Shown here: positions 10,107 to 20,100 of the stretch, piece by piece
Layout: every line of letters begins with the position of its first letter
Position numbering within the stretch: position 1 is the first letter of the stretch
Assembly (NCBI GenBank): GCA_020849475.1
Contig: JADLGE010000010.1
Span: 1 to 64,000, forward strand
DNA length: 64,000 bases
Direction of reading: 5' to 3'
Source: Gammaproteobacteria bacterium
Lineage (GTDB): Bacteria > Pseudomonadota > Gammaproteobacteria > Ga0077536
Notes under the pieces: model-generated
Database searches by the model: none
Told to the model about the DNA's origin: nothing
What the model saw: the letters and a program-made list of their open reading frames with translations, nothing else
Made by a program: the position numbers and the translations under genes

Positions 10107-10845
10107 CACCCGCACCTGTGCAGTGGCCGGCCTGTCTTACGCCTTCCAACCGATAGTCGACATCACCAATCGCCTGCCCTATGCCTATGAGGCCTTGCTG
10201 CGCGGCGCGCGCAACGAACCGGCGGGCGTGATCCTGGGCGCGCTGGACGAAGAGTCCATCGAGACCATCGACAAGCTGGCGCGGCCGCGTGCGATTGCTC
10301 TCGCCGCACAGCTCGGTCTCGGCACGCGACTGCATCTCAATTTCCAGCCGCGCTCACTGGCCAGTTCCAATGCCGTCATCGAACAGACCCTGGCGGTCGC
10401 GCAGCGCCACGGCTTCGACAATGAACAGGTGGTGCTGGAAGTGACCGAAACCCAGGTCATCGACGATCAGCGCCGTTTCGCCGATGCGATCAATGAATTT
10501 CGCGCCGAAGGCGTGATGGTCGCCATCGATGATTTCGGTGCGGGCTATTCCGGCCTCAACCTGCTGGCCAATTTCCAGCCCGATCTGGTCAAGCTCGACA
10601 TGGAGCTGGTGCGCGGTATTGCCCACCACGGTCCGCGCCAAGCCATCGTGCGCGCCATCCGTCAGGCGTGTAACGATCTCGGCATCGACGTCATCGCCGA
10701 AGGCGTGGAAACCCTCGAAGAGTTCTACTGGTTCGAAGACGAAGGCGTGACCTTGTTCCAGGGCTATCTGTTCGCGCGACCGGGCTTCGAATGCCTGCCT
10801 TCGCCGAGCTTCCCCAACGTGCGACCCATGATCCGCGTGCTGTAG
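10096..10845 (+). CDS. EAL-domain c-di-GMP phosphodiesterase
   Basis: A 249-residue stand-alone EAL domain. ATG 10096 lies inside the 3' end of the BLUF gene (11-base overlap), indicating coupled translation. All active-site motifs are present: YEALLRG (Glu32), LNFQPRSL, EVTETQ, IDDFGAGYSGL, VKLDMEL, EGVETLEE and FQGYLF, so it should cleave c-di-GMP with two metal ions. No receiver or membrane segment is present, so control must come from a partner, most simply the BLUF protein. The C-terminal RPGFECLP resembles that of BLUF-EAL fusion proteins. Confidence 0.93.
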   Translation: MRVDTRTCAVAGLSYAFQPIVDITNRLPYAYEALLRGARNEPAGVILGALDEESIETIDKLARPRAIALAAQLGLGTRLHLNFQPRSLASSNAVIEQTLAVAQRHGFDNEQVVLEVTETQVIDDQRRFADAINEFRAEGVMVAIDDFGAGYSGLNLLANFQPDLVKLDMELVRGIAHHGPRQAIVRAIRQACNDLGIDVIAEGVETLEEFYWFEDEGVTLFQGYLFARPGFECLPSPSFPNVRPMIRVL

Positions 10846-10959
10846 CGCACCCGCGCCCGCTCCTCTCTCACTCGTTCACGCTCGTTCGTGTGATGCAGGC
10901 ATTGGCCTGTTGGTGTAGCTTGGCCGCCACTCAATTCGAGCAGCGGGGAGCAGCGCACC

Positions 10960-11808
10960 ATGGATTTCGGCGTCGTCAGTCATAACACCGAGTACGGCAT
11001 CCGCCCCGACATCTGCGCGCGCGCGGCGGAAGAGCGCGGCTATGAATCGGTGTGGTATCCCGAGCACACGCATATTCCCGCGAGTCGCGACACACCTTAT
11101 CCACTCGGCGGCGAGCTGCCGCGCCAGTATTCCCATTTCATGGACTTGTTCGTGTCGATGATGGCGGGCGTCGGCGCCACGCACAGGATCAAGATTGGCG
11201 CCGGCATCTGCCTGTTGATGGAACACGACCCCATCGTCGCCGCCAAGGCCATCGCCACACTCGATACCTTGTCCGGCGGGCGCATTCTTTTCGGTATCGG
11301 CGGCGGCTGGAACCGCGAAGAGATGGCCAACCACGGCACGCGTTTCGAGGATCGCTGGAAAGTGCTACGCGAACGGGTGGCGGCGGTGAAAGCCATCTGG
11401 ACACAGGACGAAGCGAGCTATCACGGCAACTTCGTCAATTTCGAGCGCATCTGGTGCTGGCCCAAACCCGTACAGCGCCCGCATCCGCCGGTGCTGCTCG
11501 GCGCCGTCAGCGGCGCGGGGCTGCAGCGCGTGGTCGATTACTGCGACGGCTGGCTGTTGGTCGATCCGCGCGGTGGCGCCTTGCACAAAGCCCGGGCCGA
11601 ACTCGCCGAACGCTGCGCCAAGGTCGGCCGCGACCCGGCCTCGATACCGATCACGGTGTTCCTGGCGATGGAAATGACGAGTGAAATTCTGGACGAATAC
11701 CAGGCGGCCGGCGTCAGTCGAGTGGTGCAGTTCCTGCCGCCCGACACCCACGATGAAGCGATGGCGGTGATGGACGCCAGCGCGCGGTTCATCGAGAAAT
11801 ATCGCTAA
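10960..11808 (+). CDS. LLM-class flavin/F420-dependent oxidoreductase
   Basis: A 282-residue single-domain luciferase-like protein. ATG 10960 follows GGGGAG. Family signatures are the start MDFGVVSHN, YESVWYPEHTHIP, GAGICLLMEHDP (substrate/flavin shelf), GRILFGIGGGW and the WPKPVQRPHPPVLLG strand. These fit the TIGR03619-type F420-dependent group, but the choice of FMN or F420 cannot be settled by sequence alone. It probably acts in the cytosol on a hydrophobic substrate. It is monocistronic, ending at a REP palindrome opposite a convergent thiolase gene. Confidence 0.88.
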   Translation: MDFGVVSHNTEYGIRPDICARAAEERGYESVWYPEHTHIPASRDTPYPLGGELPRQYSHFMDLFVSMMAGVGATHRIKIGAGICLLMEHDPIVAAKAIATLDTLSGGRILFGIGGGWNREEMANHGTRFEDRWKVLRERVAAVKAIWTQDEASYHGNFVNFERIWCWPKPVQRPHPPVLLGAVSGAGLQRVVDYCDGWLLVDPRGGALHKARAELAERCAKVGRDPASIPITVFLAMEMTSEILDEYQAAGVSRVVQFLPPDTHDEAMAVMDASARFIEKYR

Positions 11809-11829
11809 GATCCTTTGCGACCGGATTTT

Positions 11830-11855
11830 GTGGGTCAGATTTCAGTCTGACCCAC
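11830..11855. repeat. REP palindrome 2 (GTCAGA-stem type)
   Basis: An 11-bp stem GTGGGTCAGAT/GTCTGACCCAC with one T-G wobble and the loop TTCA, midway between two convergent genes. It may serve as a bidirectional terminator, although no T-run is present. Confidence 0.8.
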
Positions 11856-11874
11856 GGACCTACCTGATTCCCTC

Positions 11875-13062
11875 TCAGCAGGCTTCGAACAGGCCCGCCG
11901 CGCCCATGCCCTTGCCGATGCACATCGACACGATGCCGAGCTTCTTCTGACGGCGACGCAGTTCGCGGATGACGACACCCGTCATGCGCGAGCCGGTCAT
12001 GCCGAAAGGATGACCGATGGCAATCGAACCGCCGTTGACGTTGTAGATGTCGTTGTCGATGTCGAGCTTGTCGCGGCAGTAGAGACACTGCGAGGCGAAC
12101 GCTTCGTTGAGTTCGATGAGGTCGATGTCCGACAGTTTCACGCCGGCGTACTTCAGGAGCTTCGGTATCGCGAAGATCGGGCCGATGCCCATTTCGTCAG
12201 GCTCGCAACCGGCCACCGCGAAGCCGCGGTAGTAAGCGAGCGGCGTGAGACCCAATTGCTGGGCGCGACGCTCGGACATCAGCAGCGTCATCGACGCGCC
12301 ATCGGACAACTGCGAAGCATTGCCGGCCGTCACGCTGCCGTCCTTTTCAAACGCCGGCGCGAGCGAGGCGAGGCCGGCCAGCGTGGTGTCGGCGCGGTTG
12401 CACTCGTCCTTGTCGACTGTGCCCTGCACGACCTTGGCTTCCTTGGTGTCCTTGTTGACGATTTTCAACCAGTCGACCGTCATCGGCGCGATTTCATCGG
12501 CGATGTAGCCGGCCGCGACCGCCGCCGCGTAGCGCTGCTGGCTCTGCAGGGCGTAGGCGTCCTGCTGTTCGCGGGTGACGTTGTAGCGACGCGCCACCAC
12601 TTCGGCGGTGTTGCCCATCGGCATGAAGATGGCGGGCATGTCGGCCATGAGGCGCGGGTGCTCGTCGAATTTGGCGGGGGTGCCGCGATCGAGGCCGGTG
12701 ATCGATTCCACACCGCCGGCCATCGCCACTTCCGCGCAGCCGCTCATGATCTGGGTGGCGGCAATCGCGATCGCATTCAGGCCCGACGAACAGGCGCGGC
12801 TGATGGTCGCGGCCGACACGCTGATAGGTAACTTCGACAGCGCCACGCCGTAGCGCGCGACGTTGGCCGACTGCTCGCCAATCTGGCGCGCGGCGCCCAC
12901 CACCACGTCGTCGACCTCGGCGCCGTCCAGCGCCGGGTTGCGCGCCAGCAGGCTGTCGATGCAGTGCGCAATGAGGGAATCAGCGCGGGTCAGGTTGAAA
13001 GTGCCGCGATGGGCCTTGGCGAGACCGGTGCGGATGTTGTCGACGATGACGACTTGGTTCAT
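11875..13062 (-). CDS. Thiolase (acetyl-CoA C-acyltransferase)
   Basis: A 395-residue thiolase, full length for the FadA/AtoB family. The nucleophile is Cys91 in SRACSSGLNA; the other active-site motifs are NEAFASQ, GHPFGMTGSR and the second cysteine in VSMCIGKGMG. It catalyses CoA-dependent cleavage or condensation of 3-oxoacyl-CoA. It lies downstream of the MATE and ParB-like genes on the same strand (49-base gap) and may be co-transcribed with them, although the functions do not obviously match. The longer acyl-CoA context of the window suggests use in beta-oxidation of an unusual acid. Confidence 0.93.
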   Translation of the reverse strand: MNQVVIVDNIRTGLAKAHRGTFNLTRADSLIAHCIDSLLARNPALDGAEVDDVVVGAARQIGEQSANVARYGVALSKLPISVSAATISRACSSGLNAIAIAATQIMSGCAEVAMAGGVESITGLDRGTPAKFDEHPRLMADMPAIFMPMGNTAEVVARRYNVTREQQDAYALQSQQRYAAAVAAGYIADEIAPMTVDWLKIVNKDTKEAKVVQGTVDKDECNRADTTLAGLASLAPAFEKDGSVTAGNASQLSDGASMTLLMSERRAQQLGLTPLAYYRGFAVAGCEPDEMGIGPIFAIPKLLKYAGVKLSDIDLIELNEAFASQCLYCRDKLDIDNDIYNVNGGSIAIGHPFGMTGSRMTGVVIRELRRRQKKLGIVSMCIGKGMGAAGLFEAC

Positions 13063-13111
13063 GGCTTACCTTGCAGTGACTAGGGGAATGGGCGCTATGG
13101 TAACGCGTTGA

Positions 13112-13492
13112 TCAGACAATCTTGCACGGGATCTCGGCGTCCTCGTGGAAATGGTAGACCGCGCACAGCCGATGATACCCATCGGCCACGATCACGCGGC
13201 CGCGCTCGCCATCGCGCACCAGCAGGATGGGCGACAGCGCCTTACCGTCTTCAATCTTCTCGATGTTCTTCTCGACATGGGAGTTGCTGACACCGAGCAG
13301 CGACAGGCCCGAGGCGCGGAACACATCCTTGGCCTTGTAGCCTTCCAGCGGCGCCTCGCGCAGTTGCTGAACGCGCTGCGCGGCCAGCGCCGGTTCAAGA
13401 ATCAATGACAAGTAGGACAGCGCCGCCGGGTAGTTATGCGGTTCGGGCTGCGCCAGCCAGTTGATGTCGGGATTGGGGTCGTTCTTGCCCAT
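13112..13492 (-). CDS. ParB-like (ParB/sulfiredoxin fold) protein
   Basis: A 126-residue protein. The C-terminal half carries the ParB/Srx-type core: SPILLVRDGERGRVIVADGY then HRLCAVY, matching the usual pattern of a strand, DG and HR motif. There is no HTH or dimerisation domain as in chromosomal ParB. Such small proteins are mostly uncharacterised and annotated only by fold; nuclease or nucleotide-binding roles are suggested for relatives. It lies 30 bases after the MATE gene and 49 bases before the thiolase gene. I cannot assign a substrate. Confidence 0.75.
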   Translation of the reverse strand: MGKNDPNPDINWLAQPEPHNYPAALSYLSLILEPALAAQRVQQLREAPLEGYKAKDVFRASGLSLLGVSNSHVEKNIEKIEDGKALSPILLVRDGERGRVIVADGYHRLCAVYHFHEDAEIPCKIV

Positions 13493-13522
13493 GTTCGCGT
13501 CCGGGTGGGTGATGGCGGGCTG

Positions 13523-14932
13523 TCACCGTACCACCATTCGCTCCCATGCCGTCGAGCGCCAGCGTGCCAGCATCAGCACTCCGACCAGGCTCACGTACAC
13601 CACCGCCGCCATCCAGCCGCCGGCCGCGCCGAGACCGTATTGCGGCAGCCACTGCACGAAGCCGTGGCCGGGTGCGAAAGCCAGGCTGTGGGCGAGCGGC
13701 ACGAACAGCAGCCATGAGCTGCCGAGGATGACCACCGCCGGCACCGTGGCATCGCCGGCGCCGCGCAGGCAGAAGCTCGCGCCCAGGATCATGCCGTCGA
13801 ACAACTGGTAGGCGGCGGCCAGCCACATGAGGACCATGCCGATGCGGGCCGCCTCGGCGGACAGCGGATCGGCATGGTCGAGGAACAGCGGAATGGTCCA
13901 GCCGCTGGCGAGGCCCAGCATGAGACCGATGCTGCCCATGTAGACCACGGCCATCGCCACCACCGCGTTGCCGAGGCGCCGCGCCCAGTGTTTGTCGCCC
14001 GCGCCGATGGACTGCCCGACCAGGGTGGTGCCGGCCAGCGCAATGCCAATCGCCGGCATGTAGGCAATCGAGGTCAGCATCATGACGATTTGCGATGCCG
14101 CGCCGTCGCTGGGGCTGAGCTTCACCAGCATCAATTGGAACAGGGCAAAGCCGAACAGGTCGGCGGCAAGCCCGATGCCCATCGGCAGGCCGAGACGGAA
14201 CTGCTTGACGAGACTCAGCGTCTTCAGACGCCAGGTCAGGCGCGCGCCATAGCACGCGAATTGGCCGCGGCCCAGGAACATCAGCAGCGCAATCGCGAGC
14301 CCCACCGCCGTCGCGCAGTTGGTGGCCCAGGCCGCGCCCGGCACGCCCCAATCGAAAATGAAAATGAACAGCCATGCCAGCACCGCGTTGACGCTCAAGG
14401 TCACGAGATTGATGACCAAGGTCACGCGCGCATGACCGATGCCGTTGAAGAAGCCCAGCACCGACCACAGCGCCACGCCGAGTGCCGCGCCCAGCATGCG
14501 TGGCTGCCAGAACTGGAGGGCGAGATCCCGCACCTCGGCATCGAGCGCGAACGGCGCGAGGATCCAGCCGCCCGCCAGGCCCAGTGCCACGAACAGCGGC
14601 GCGGTGAACAGCGACGCCCACAGTGCCGTCCAGGTGGCATGGGCCGCGCGCCGATAGCGGCGCGCACCGTGGGCCTGGGCAACCACGGTCTGCACCGCCA
14701 TCGCCACCCCGCCCAGCACGCCGATGAACACGATCACCAGCCAATGCACTGCGCCCATGCCGGCCATGGCAAGGGTCGAGATATGGCCGACGAACCAGGT
14801 GTCGGTGAGATTCAAAGCCGCCTGGATGGCGCTGTTGGCAATCAAGGGCCCGGCCAGCGCCAGCACCGCCCACCAGTCGACATGGGCGCCGCCGGCGGAA
14901 TCGAAGCGCTGTGCGGGCAGGGATGAATTCAT
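13523..14932 (-). CDS. MATE-family multidrug/cation exporter
   Basis: A 469-residue inner-membrane protein from ATG 14932 with about twelve hydrophobic segments in two similar halves, typical of MATE antiporters. Segments such as VLALAGPLIANSAIQAALNL, DTWFVGHIS near the N-terminus and VVAQAHGARR after TM3 are family hallmarks. It should export cationic organic compounds with Na+ or H+ as counter-ion. A TTG at 14965 would add 11 residues and cannot be excluded; neither start has a clear RBS. A REP palindrome lies 43 bases upstream in the spacer shared with the divergent monooxygenase gene. Confidence 0.88.
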   Translation of the reverse strand: MNSSLPAQRFDSAGGAHVDWWAVLALAGPLIANSAIQAALNLTDTWFVGHISTLAMAGMGAVHWLVIVFIGVLGGVAMAVQTVVAQAHGARRYRRAAHATWTALWASLFTAPLFVALGLAGGWILAPFALDAEVRDLALQFWQPRMLGAALGVALWSVLGFFNGIGHARVTLVINLVTLSVNAVLAWLFIFIFDWGVPGAAWATNCATAVGLAIALLMFLGRGQFACYGARLTWRLKTLSLVKQFRLGLPMGIGLAADLFGFALFQLMLVKLSPSDGAASQIVMMLTSIAYMPAIGIALAGTTLVGQSIGAGDKHWARRLGNAVVAMAVVYMGSIGLMLGLASGWTIPLFLDHADPLSAEAARIGMVLMWLAAAYQLFDGMILGASFCLRGAGDATVPAVVILGSSWLLFVPLAHSLAFAPGHGFVQWLPQYGLGAAGGWMAAVVYVSLVGVLMLARWRSTAWERMVVR

Positions 14933-14974
14933 GGGAGGGCAGTGTAGCGATTTGTGTTCGGGCAAGAAGAATCT

Positions 14975-15000
14975 GTGGGTCAGACTTCAGTCTGACTCAC
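14975..15000. repeat. REP palindrome 3 (GTCAGA-stem type)
   Basis: Stem GTGGGTCAGAC/GTCTGACTCAC around TTCA, in the spacer between the divergent MATE and monooxygenase genes. It is nearly identical to the palindrome at 11830-11855, and each of the two breaks pairing at a different stem position. Confidence 0.8.
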
Positions 15001-15077
15001 AAGCATGACAGGCGCTTCCCCGCACTCGCTCGCATGCGACAATCCCCTCCCACAACGCCACTCACCAGGAATCTCCC

Positions 15078-16697
15078 ATGCACCACGACGTCATCATCGT
15101 CGGCGCCGGCTTTGCCGGCATGTACTTGCTGCACAAACTGCGCACGGCCGGTTACACGGCGCAGGTGTTGGAAGCGGGCGACGGCGTGGGTGGCACCTGG
15201 TACTGGAACCGTTATCCGGGCGCGCGCTGCGACGTACAGAGCATCGACTATTCGTTTTCCTTTGATCCGGCGCTCGAGCAGCAATGGCAGTGGAGCGAGA
15301 AATACGCCACCCAGCCCGAGATCCTGCGCTATGCCAATCATGTCGCGGACCGCTATGACCTGCGCCGCGACATCCGCTTCGGCACGCGCGTCAAACAGGC
15401 GCGCTTCGACGAGCAGCGCAATGTCTGGCACATCGAGAGTGCAAACGGTGAAGTGTTCACCGCGCAGTTCTATGTCATGGCGACCGGCTGCCTGTCGGTG
15501 CCAAAAGACATCGACATCGCCGGCGCCGAGCGCTTCTGTGGGCAGACTTATCACACCGCGCACTGGCCCCATGAAGGCGTCGATTTCAGCGGCAAGCGCG
15601 TGGCGGTGATCGGCACCGGCTCGTCGGCCGTGCAGTCGATTCCCTTGATTGCGGCCGAGGCCAGCCAGCTGACGGTTTTTCAGCGCACGCCCGCTTTCAG
15701 CCTGCCGGCCGCCAACCGGCCACTGGACCGCTACGAAATCGGCGCCATCAAGGCCAACTATCGTGAACATCGCGAGGCCGCGCGCCATTCGGCTTTCGGC
15801 GTGCCGATGCCCATCGTCACCACCTCGGCGCTCGAAGTCAGCGCCGAACAACGTCAGCGCGCCTACCAGGCGGGCTGGGACGGTGGCACCTTGAACGGCA
15901 TGCTGCAGAGCTTCGGCGATCTGTTGCTCAACCAGGCCGCCAACGACACCGCCGCCGACTTCATGCGCGACAAAATACGCGCCATCGTGCGCGACCCGGC
16001 CACCGCCGAAACCCTGTGTCCCTATGATTTCCCTTTTGGCACCAAGCGCCCGTGTCTCGACACCCGCTATTACGAGACCTTCAACCTGCCCCATGTGGAA
16101 CTGGTCGATCTGCGCAAGACGCCGCTGACCGAGATCAGCGCGGCCGGTGTGCGCACCAGCGATCGCGAGCGCGCCTTCGACGCCATCGTGTTCGCCACCG
16201 GCTTCGATGCCATGACCGGCGCGCTGGTCAATGTCGATATCCGCGGCGTCGATGGCCTGGCCTTGAAAGAGAAATGGGCGGACGGACCGCGCACCTACCT
16301 CGGCCTCGGCATCGCCGGTTTCCCGAATATGTTCACCATCACCGGCCCCGGCAGCCCGTCGGTGATGAGCAACATGATGGTCTCCATCGAACAGCACGTG
16401 GACTGGATAGCCGCATGCCTGGACTTCATGCGCGCCCATGGCCATGACCGCATCGAAGCGAGCAGCGACGCCGAAGCGGCGTGGGTCGAACACGTCAACC
16501 AGGTCGCCGACGCGACGCTCTTCCCCAAGGCCAATTCCTGGTACATGGGCGCCAACGTGCCGGGCAAGCCACGGGTGTTCCTGCCTTACATCGGCGGTGT
16601 TGGCCCCTATCGCCAGAAATGCGACGAGGTGGCGCAGGCCGGCTATGCGGGTTTCCGTTTTGCCGCCGCGGCCGAGGTCGCGCGCTCGGCCGGTTGA
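15078..16697 (+). CDS. Baeyer-Villiger-type flavin monooxygenase (cyclohexanone monooxygenase-like)
   Basis: A 539-residue FAD/NADPH enzyme. The first Rossmann motif is VGAGFAG (residues 8-14), then [15 protein letters not shown], typical of cyclohexanone/phenylacetone monooxygenases. The Baeyer-Villiger fingerprint FxGxxxHxxxW is present as FCGQTYHTAHW, and the second nucleotide motif is IGTGSSAVQ. It should insert oxygen next to a ketone to give an ester or lactone. ATG 15078 follows AGGAAT. It stands alone, divergent from the MATE exporter. The natural substrate, perhaps a cyclic or terpenoid ketone, is inferred only from context. Confidence 0.93.
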   Translation: MHHDVIIVGAGFAGMYLLHKLRTAGYTAQVLEAGDGVGGTWYWNRYPGARCDVQSIDYSFSFDPALEQQWQWSEKYATQPEILRYANHVADRYDLRRDIRFGTRVKQARFDEQRNVWHIESANGEVFTAQFYVMATGCLSVPKDIDIAGAERFCGQTYHTAHWPHEGVDFSGKRVAVIGTGSSAVQSIPLIAAEASQLTVFQRTPAFSLPAANRPLDRYEIGAIKANYREHREAARHSAFGVPMPIVTTSALEVSAEQRQRAYQAGWDGGTLNGMLQSFGDLLLNQAANDTAADFMRDKIRAIVRDPATAETLCPYDFPFGTKRPCLDTRYYETFNLPHVELVDLRKTPLTEISAAGVRTSDRERAFDAIVFATGFDAMTGALVNVDIRGVDGLALKEKWADGPRTYLGLGIAGFPNMFTITGPGSPSVMSNMMVSIEQHVDWIAACLDFMRAHGHDRIEASSDAEAAWVEHVNQVADATLFPKANSWYMGANVPGKPRVFLPYIGGVGPYRQKCDEVAQAGYAGFRFAAAAEVARSAG

Positions 16698-16746
16698 AGC
16701 CGTTGCGCTACCTCGATAGCGCGTGATGCAACGCTGGCGGCACCGC

Positions 16747-16752
16747 TATAAT
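16747..16752 (+). promoter_or_regulatory. possible -10 box of a leader or small-RNA promoter
   Basis: TATAAT in the 433-base spacer after the monooxygenase gene; no convincing -35 box lies 16-18 bases upstream. If used, transcription would start near 16759, giving a leader of about 370 bases before the RND exporter gene or a separate small RNA. Confidence 0.3.
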
Positions 16753-16771
16753 CGGCGGCGCTTGAGTGAGA

Positions 16772-16927
16772 CTGCGAGCGCACCACGGGACCCAGCCCCG
16801 TCCCGCACTTGGTAGCGCAGAACCTCGCTCGCGAGTGGCGCGCTGATGCCCGCCACTCGCAAGAATCCGTCGTACTGAAAAACTACGACCGTCAGCCCAG
16901 GGGGGCGAAGACGGCATCCCCCGCTAC
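16772..16927 (+). ncRNA. candidate structured RNA/leader upstream of the RND exporter
   Basis: Several perfect stems nest in this stretch: CGGGAC/GTCCCG (16786-16791 with 16800-16805), an outer helix GTAGCG/CGCTAC (16812-16817 with 16922-16927), and inside it GCGAGTGGCG/CGCCACTCGC (16831-16840 with 16851-16860), GTCGTA/TACGAC (16869-16874 with 16884-16889), and an irregular hairpin of GTC/GAC plus GCCC/GGGC (16891-16912). CTGCG at 16772-16776 can instead pair with CGCAG at 16816-16820, breaking the outer helix, so two exclusive folds are possible. No known riboswitch, 6S, tmRNA or RNase P motif is recognisable. High GC makes chance pairing easier, so this stays a candidate. Confidence 0.3.
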
Positions 16928-17130
16928 ATTCCTCGGCGTTGTCGCGGCGCCCGGGGAAACAGCAGCGCGCTGCGTGCGCAAGCGCTGTCACATCACGTCG
17001 GCATGCAAAACACCGCCAGCAGTCGGGGGCTGAGGCGGGCTTGGACGCGTGATGCCGCGATCACCTGCCGGGCCATGTGCACGCGCCGGCCTCTCACCAA
17101 CAATAAGTAATAAAAAAGAGGAAGTCGCCG

Positions 17131-20100
17131 ATGGTCCGTTTCATCACCTGGGTCGTGACGCAGAGACGTACGGTGGTGGTGCTGGTGGCGCTCGCCACCG
17201 CACTGCTGCTGCTGCCGCTGCGCCATCTGGAAGTGATCATCGACACCGATCACCTGTTGCCCCAGGCCCATCCCTACGTGATCGCGACCAAGGCCGTCGA
17301 ACGCCTGTTCGGCAATCGATACACGGTGGTGGTGGGCATGAGCGCGCGCGACGGCACGGTGCTGACGCCCCATCGCCTGGAAAAATTGAAGGGCCTGTCC
17401 GACGCACTCGCGACCGTGCCTGGCGCGCAACGTGCCAATCTGCGCAGCCTCGCCTCGCCCAAGATCAAGAATATCGTCGGCAGTGAAGACGGCATCAGCG
17501 CACGCGCCATGCTCGCCAAACTGCCCCACACCCAGGACGAACTCGGCGCACTGGCCGATGCCATTCACAACAACCCGGTATACGACGGCATCCTGATTTC
17601 CCACGACCGCAAGACCGCGGCGGTGATCAGCGAATTCAAGATGAATCCCAAGGGCTTTGGCGCCATCGAACATGATGTGCGCGCCGCCATCGCACCGTTC
17701 GCCGACGACACGGTGGATCTCATGGTCACCGGCCAGCCGATATTCCTGTCGGCGCTGGAGCGCTTTTCTGATCGCATGGCCTTCCTGCTGCCGATGGCGC
17801 TGCTGGTCATCGGCCTGCTGCATTTCGAAGCGTTCCGCACCGTGCAGGGCCTGGTGCTGCCGCTGGTGACCGGCCTGGTGGCGATCGTGTGGAGCCTCGG
17901 TCTCATGACCATGCTCGGGCTGCAGCTCGATCCGTTCAGCAACGTCACGCCGATCTTGATCATCGCGGTGGCGGCCGGCCACGCGGTGCAGATTCTGAAA
18001 CGCTACTACGAGGCCTATCACGAACTGGTGCCGGCCTATACCGATGCACGCGCCGCCAGCCACGAAGCGGTCATCCGCGCGGTGTCGGCGATGGGGCCGG
18101 TGATGATTGCCGCGGGCGTGATTGCGTCGGCAAGCTTTTTGTCGCTGGTGGTGTTCGGCATCCAGTCGATACGCACCTTCGCCTGTTTCGCGGCGCTCGG
18201 CATCCTGTCGGCGCTGGTGATAGAGCTGACTTTCATTCCCGCCATCCGCGCCATGCTGCCACCGCCGACGCCGCTGGCCGTGCATCTCGAACACAAGACC
18301 ACGGTGTGGGATCGCATCATCACGGTGCTCATGAGCACCGTCGCCGGTCCGCAGCGCAAGCGCGTGATCATGGCCGGCGCGGCGCTGGCGCTGCTGGCCA
18401 TGGGCGGCACGAGCCTCATCGTCTACGACAATTCACTGCGCGCCTTCTTCACCGCCGATCAGCCCATGCGGCTCGACGATGCGACCATGAACGAGCGCCT
18501 GGCCGGCACCAACACCCTCTACATCCTCATCGAAGGCCAACGTGAAGACACCATCAAGGAGCCGGCGGTGCTGAAGGCCATGCTCGCCACCCAGGCCGAG
18601 CTCGAAAAGGATGCGCAGGTCGGCGCGACCATTTCGCTGGCGGATTTCATCGTGCGCATGAACAAGGCCATGCACGGCGACGACGACCAGCAGGCCGTCA
18701 TCCCCGACGACGCCAATCTCATCGCCCAGTACCTGTTGCTCTATTCGATGTCGGGTGACGAGGGCGATTTCAACAACTACGTCGATGCCGGGTACAAGAA
18801 CGCGGTGATCCAGGCCTTCGTCAAGACCGACAGCTCCGCCCACGTCGCACGGCTGGAACAGCAGCTCATGCCGTTCGTGCGTGAGCACTTTCCCGCCGAC
18901 GTCACCGTGCGCCTGGCCGGCAGCATCACCACTCCCACAGCCATGAGCGACATGATCGTGCGCGGAAAAATAGTGAATCTTTTTCAAATGGGCGCGGCGG
19001 TATTCGTCATCGCCGGCCTCATGTTCCGCTCGCTACTGGCGGGCCTGTTGCTGCTGGTGCCGCTGGTCATGACCGCGCTCGCCAACTTCGGCTTGATGGG
19101 TCTGTTCGGCATTCCGCTGCAGATAGCGACCGCCACCGTGGCGGCGCTGGGGGTCGGCGTTGGCGCCGACTATGCCATCTACTTCACCTATCGACTGCGT
19201 GAGGAGCTGCGCATCGGTGATGGCCTCGATGTCGCACTCAAACGCACCTATGCCACTGCCGGCAAAGCCGTGCTGTATGTCGCCACCGCGGTCGCCGGTG
19301 GCTACGCGGTGCTGCTGTTCTCCTATGGATTCAAGATTCATCTGTGGCTGGGCATCATGATCAGCGTGGCAATGCTGGTCAGCGCGCTGACCGCGCTGAC
19401 GCTCTACCCGGCGCTGTTGCTGGCACTCAAGCCGCGTTTCGTATTCGAGGAAAGCCGTCTCGGCGCACAGGGCGCCGGCGCGCTGGGCGTGCTGGCGCTG
19501 CTGTGTGTGCTGCCCGCCCATTCCGCGCATGCTGCCGAACAAGACGGCGCCGCGCTCATGAAACGCAGCTTCGACACCACGCTCTACTCCACCACCCGCA
19601 TGCAGGCTACGTTCGTCCTGACCGGCAGCGATGGACAGTCGCGCGAGCGCCAGGCGCGCGGCTATTCCAGACTCAACGAAGACGGCATCAACAGCGCACG
19701 CCTCACGCGCTTCACGGCGCCGGCCAATATCGCCGGCACTTCGATATTGTCGATAGAGAACAGCGACCGCGAAGACGACGTGTGGGTCTATCTGCCGGCG
19801 CTGCACAAGGTGCGACGGCTGGCAGCCGCCGAAAAACGTGATTCCTTTGCCGGCACCGATTTCAGCCATGGCGACGTGATCGGTTACAAGGTCGACGCCT
19901 GGAAGCACGAATTTCTACGCAATGAAACGCTGGACGGCGTCGACTGCGCGGTGGTCGAAAGCCTGCCCGGCAACGATGACATCCGCCACTCCACCGGCTA
20001 TAGCCGACGCCTGTCGTGGATACGCCTCGACAATGGCGTGACCGTGCAGGGCGAACTCTATGACGAGCAGAACGAACTCTTGAAGCGCTATTACGCGCGC

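Noticed and set aside
9453..10115. N-terminal extension of the alpha/beta hydrolase
   Set aside because: It is antisense to the BLUF gene and adds no conserved sequence; ATG 9452 has its own RBS.
13434..14873. 479-codon minus-strand frame overlapping the MATE gene
   Set aside because: Same strand, other frame; Arg/Gly-rich without membrane segments, whereas the MATE frame has family motifs.
16772..16927. Identity of the spacer as 6S RNA, RNase P RNA, tmRNA or a known riboswitch
   Set aside because: The consensus blocks of these RNAs are not present and the fold is branched rather than rod-like; only an unnamed candidate is kept.
16809..17033. 74-codon frame in the spacer before the exporter
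   Set aside because: No RBS, no recognisable protein features, and it covers the palindromic stems better explained as RNA structure.
16993..18294. 433-codon minus-strand frame inside the RND exporter
   Set aside because: Antisense to clear transmembrane segments; Gln/His/Arg-rich artefact.
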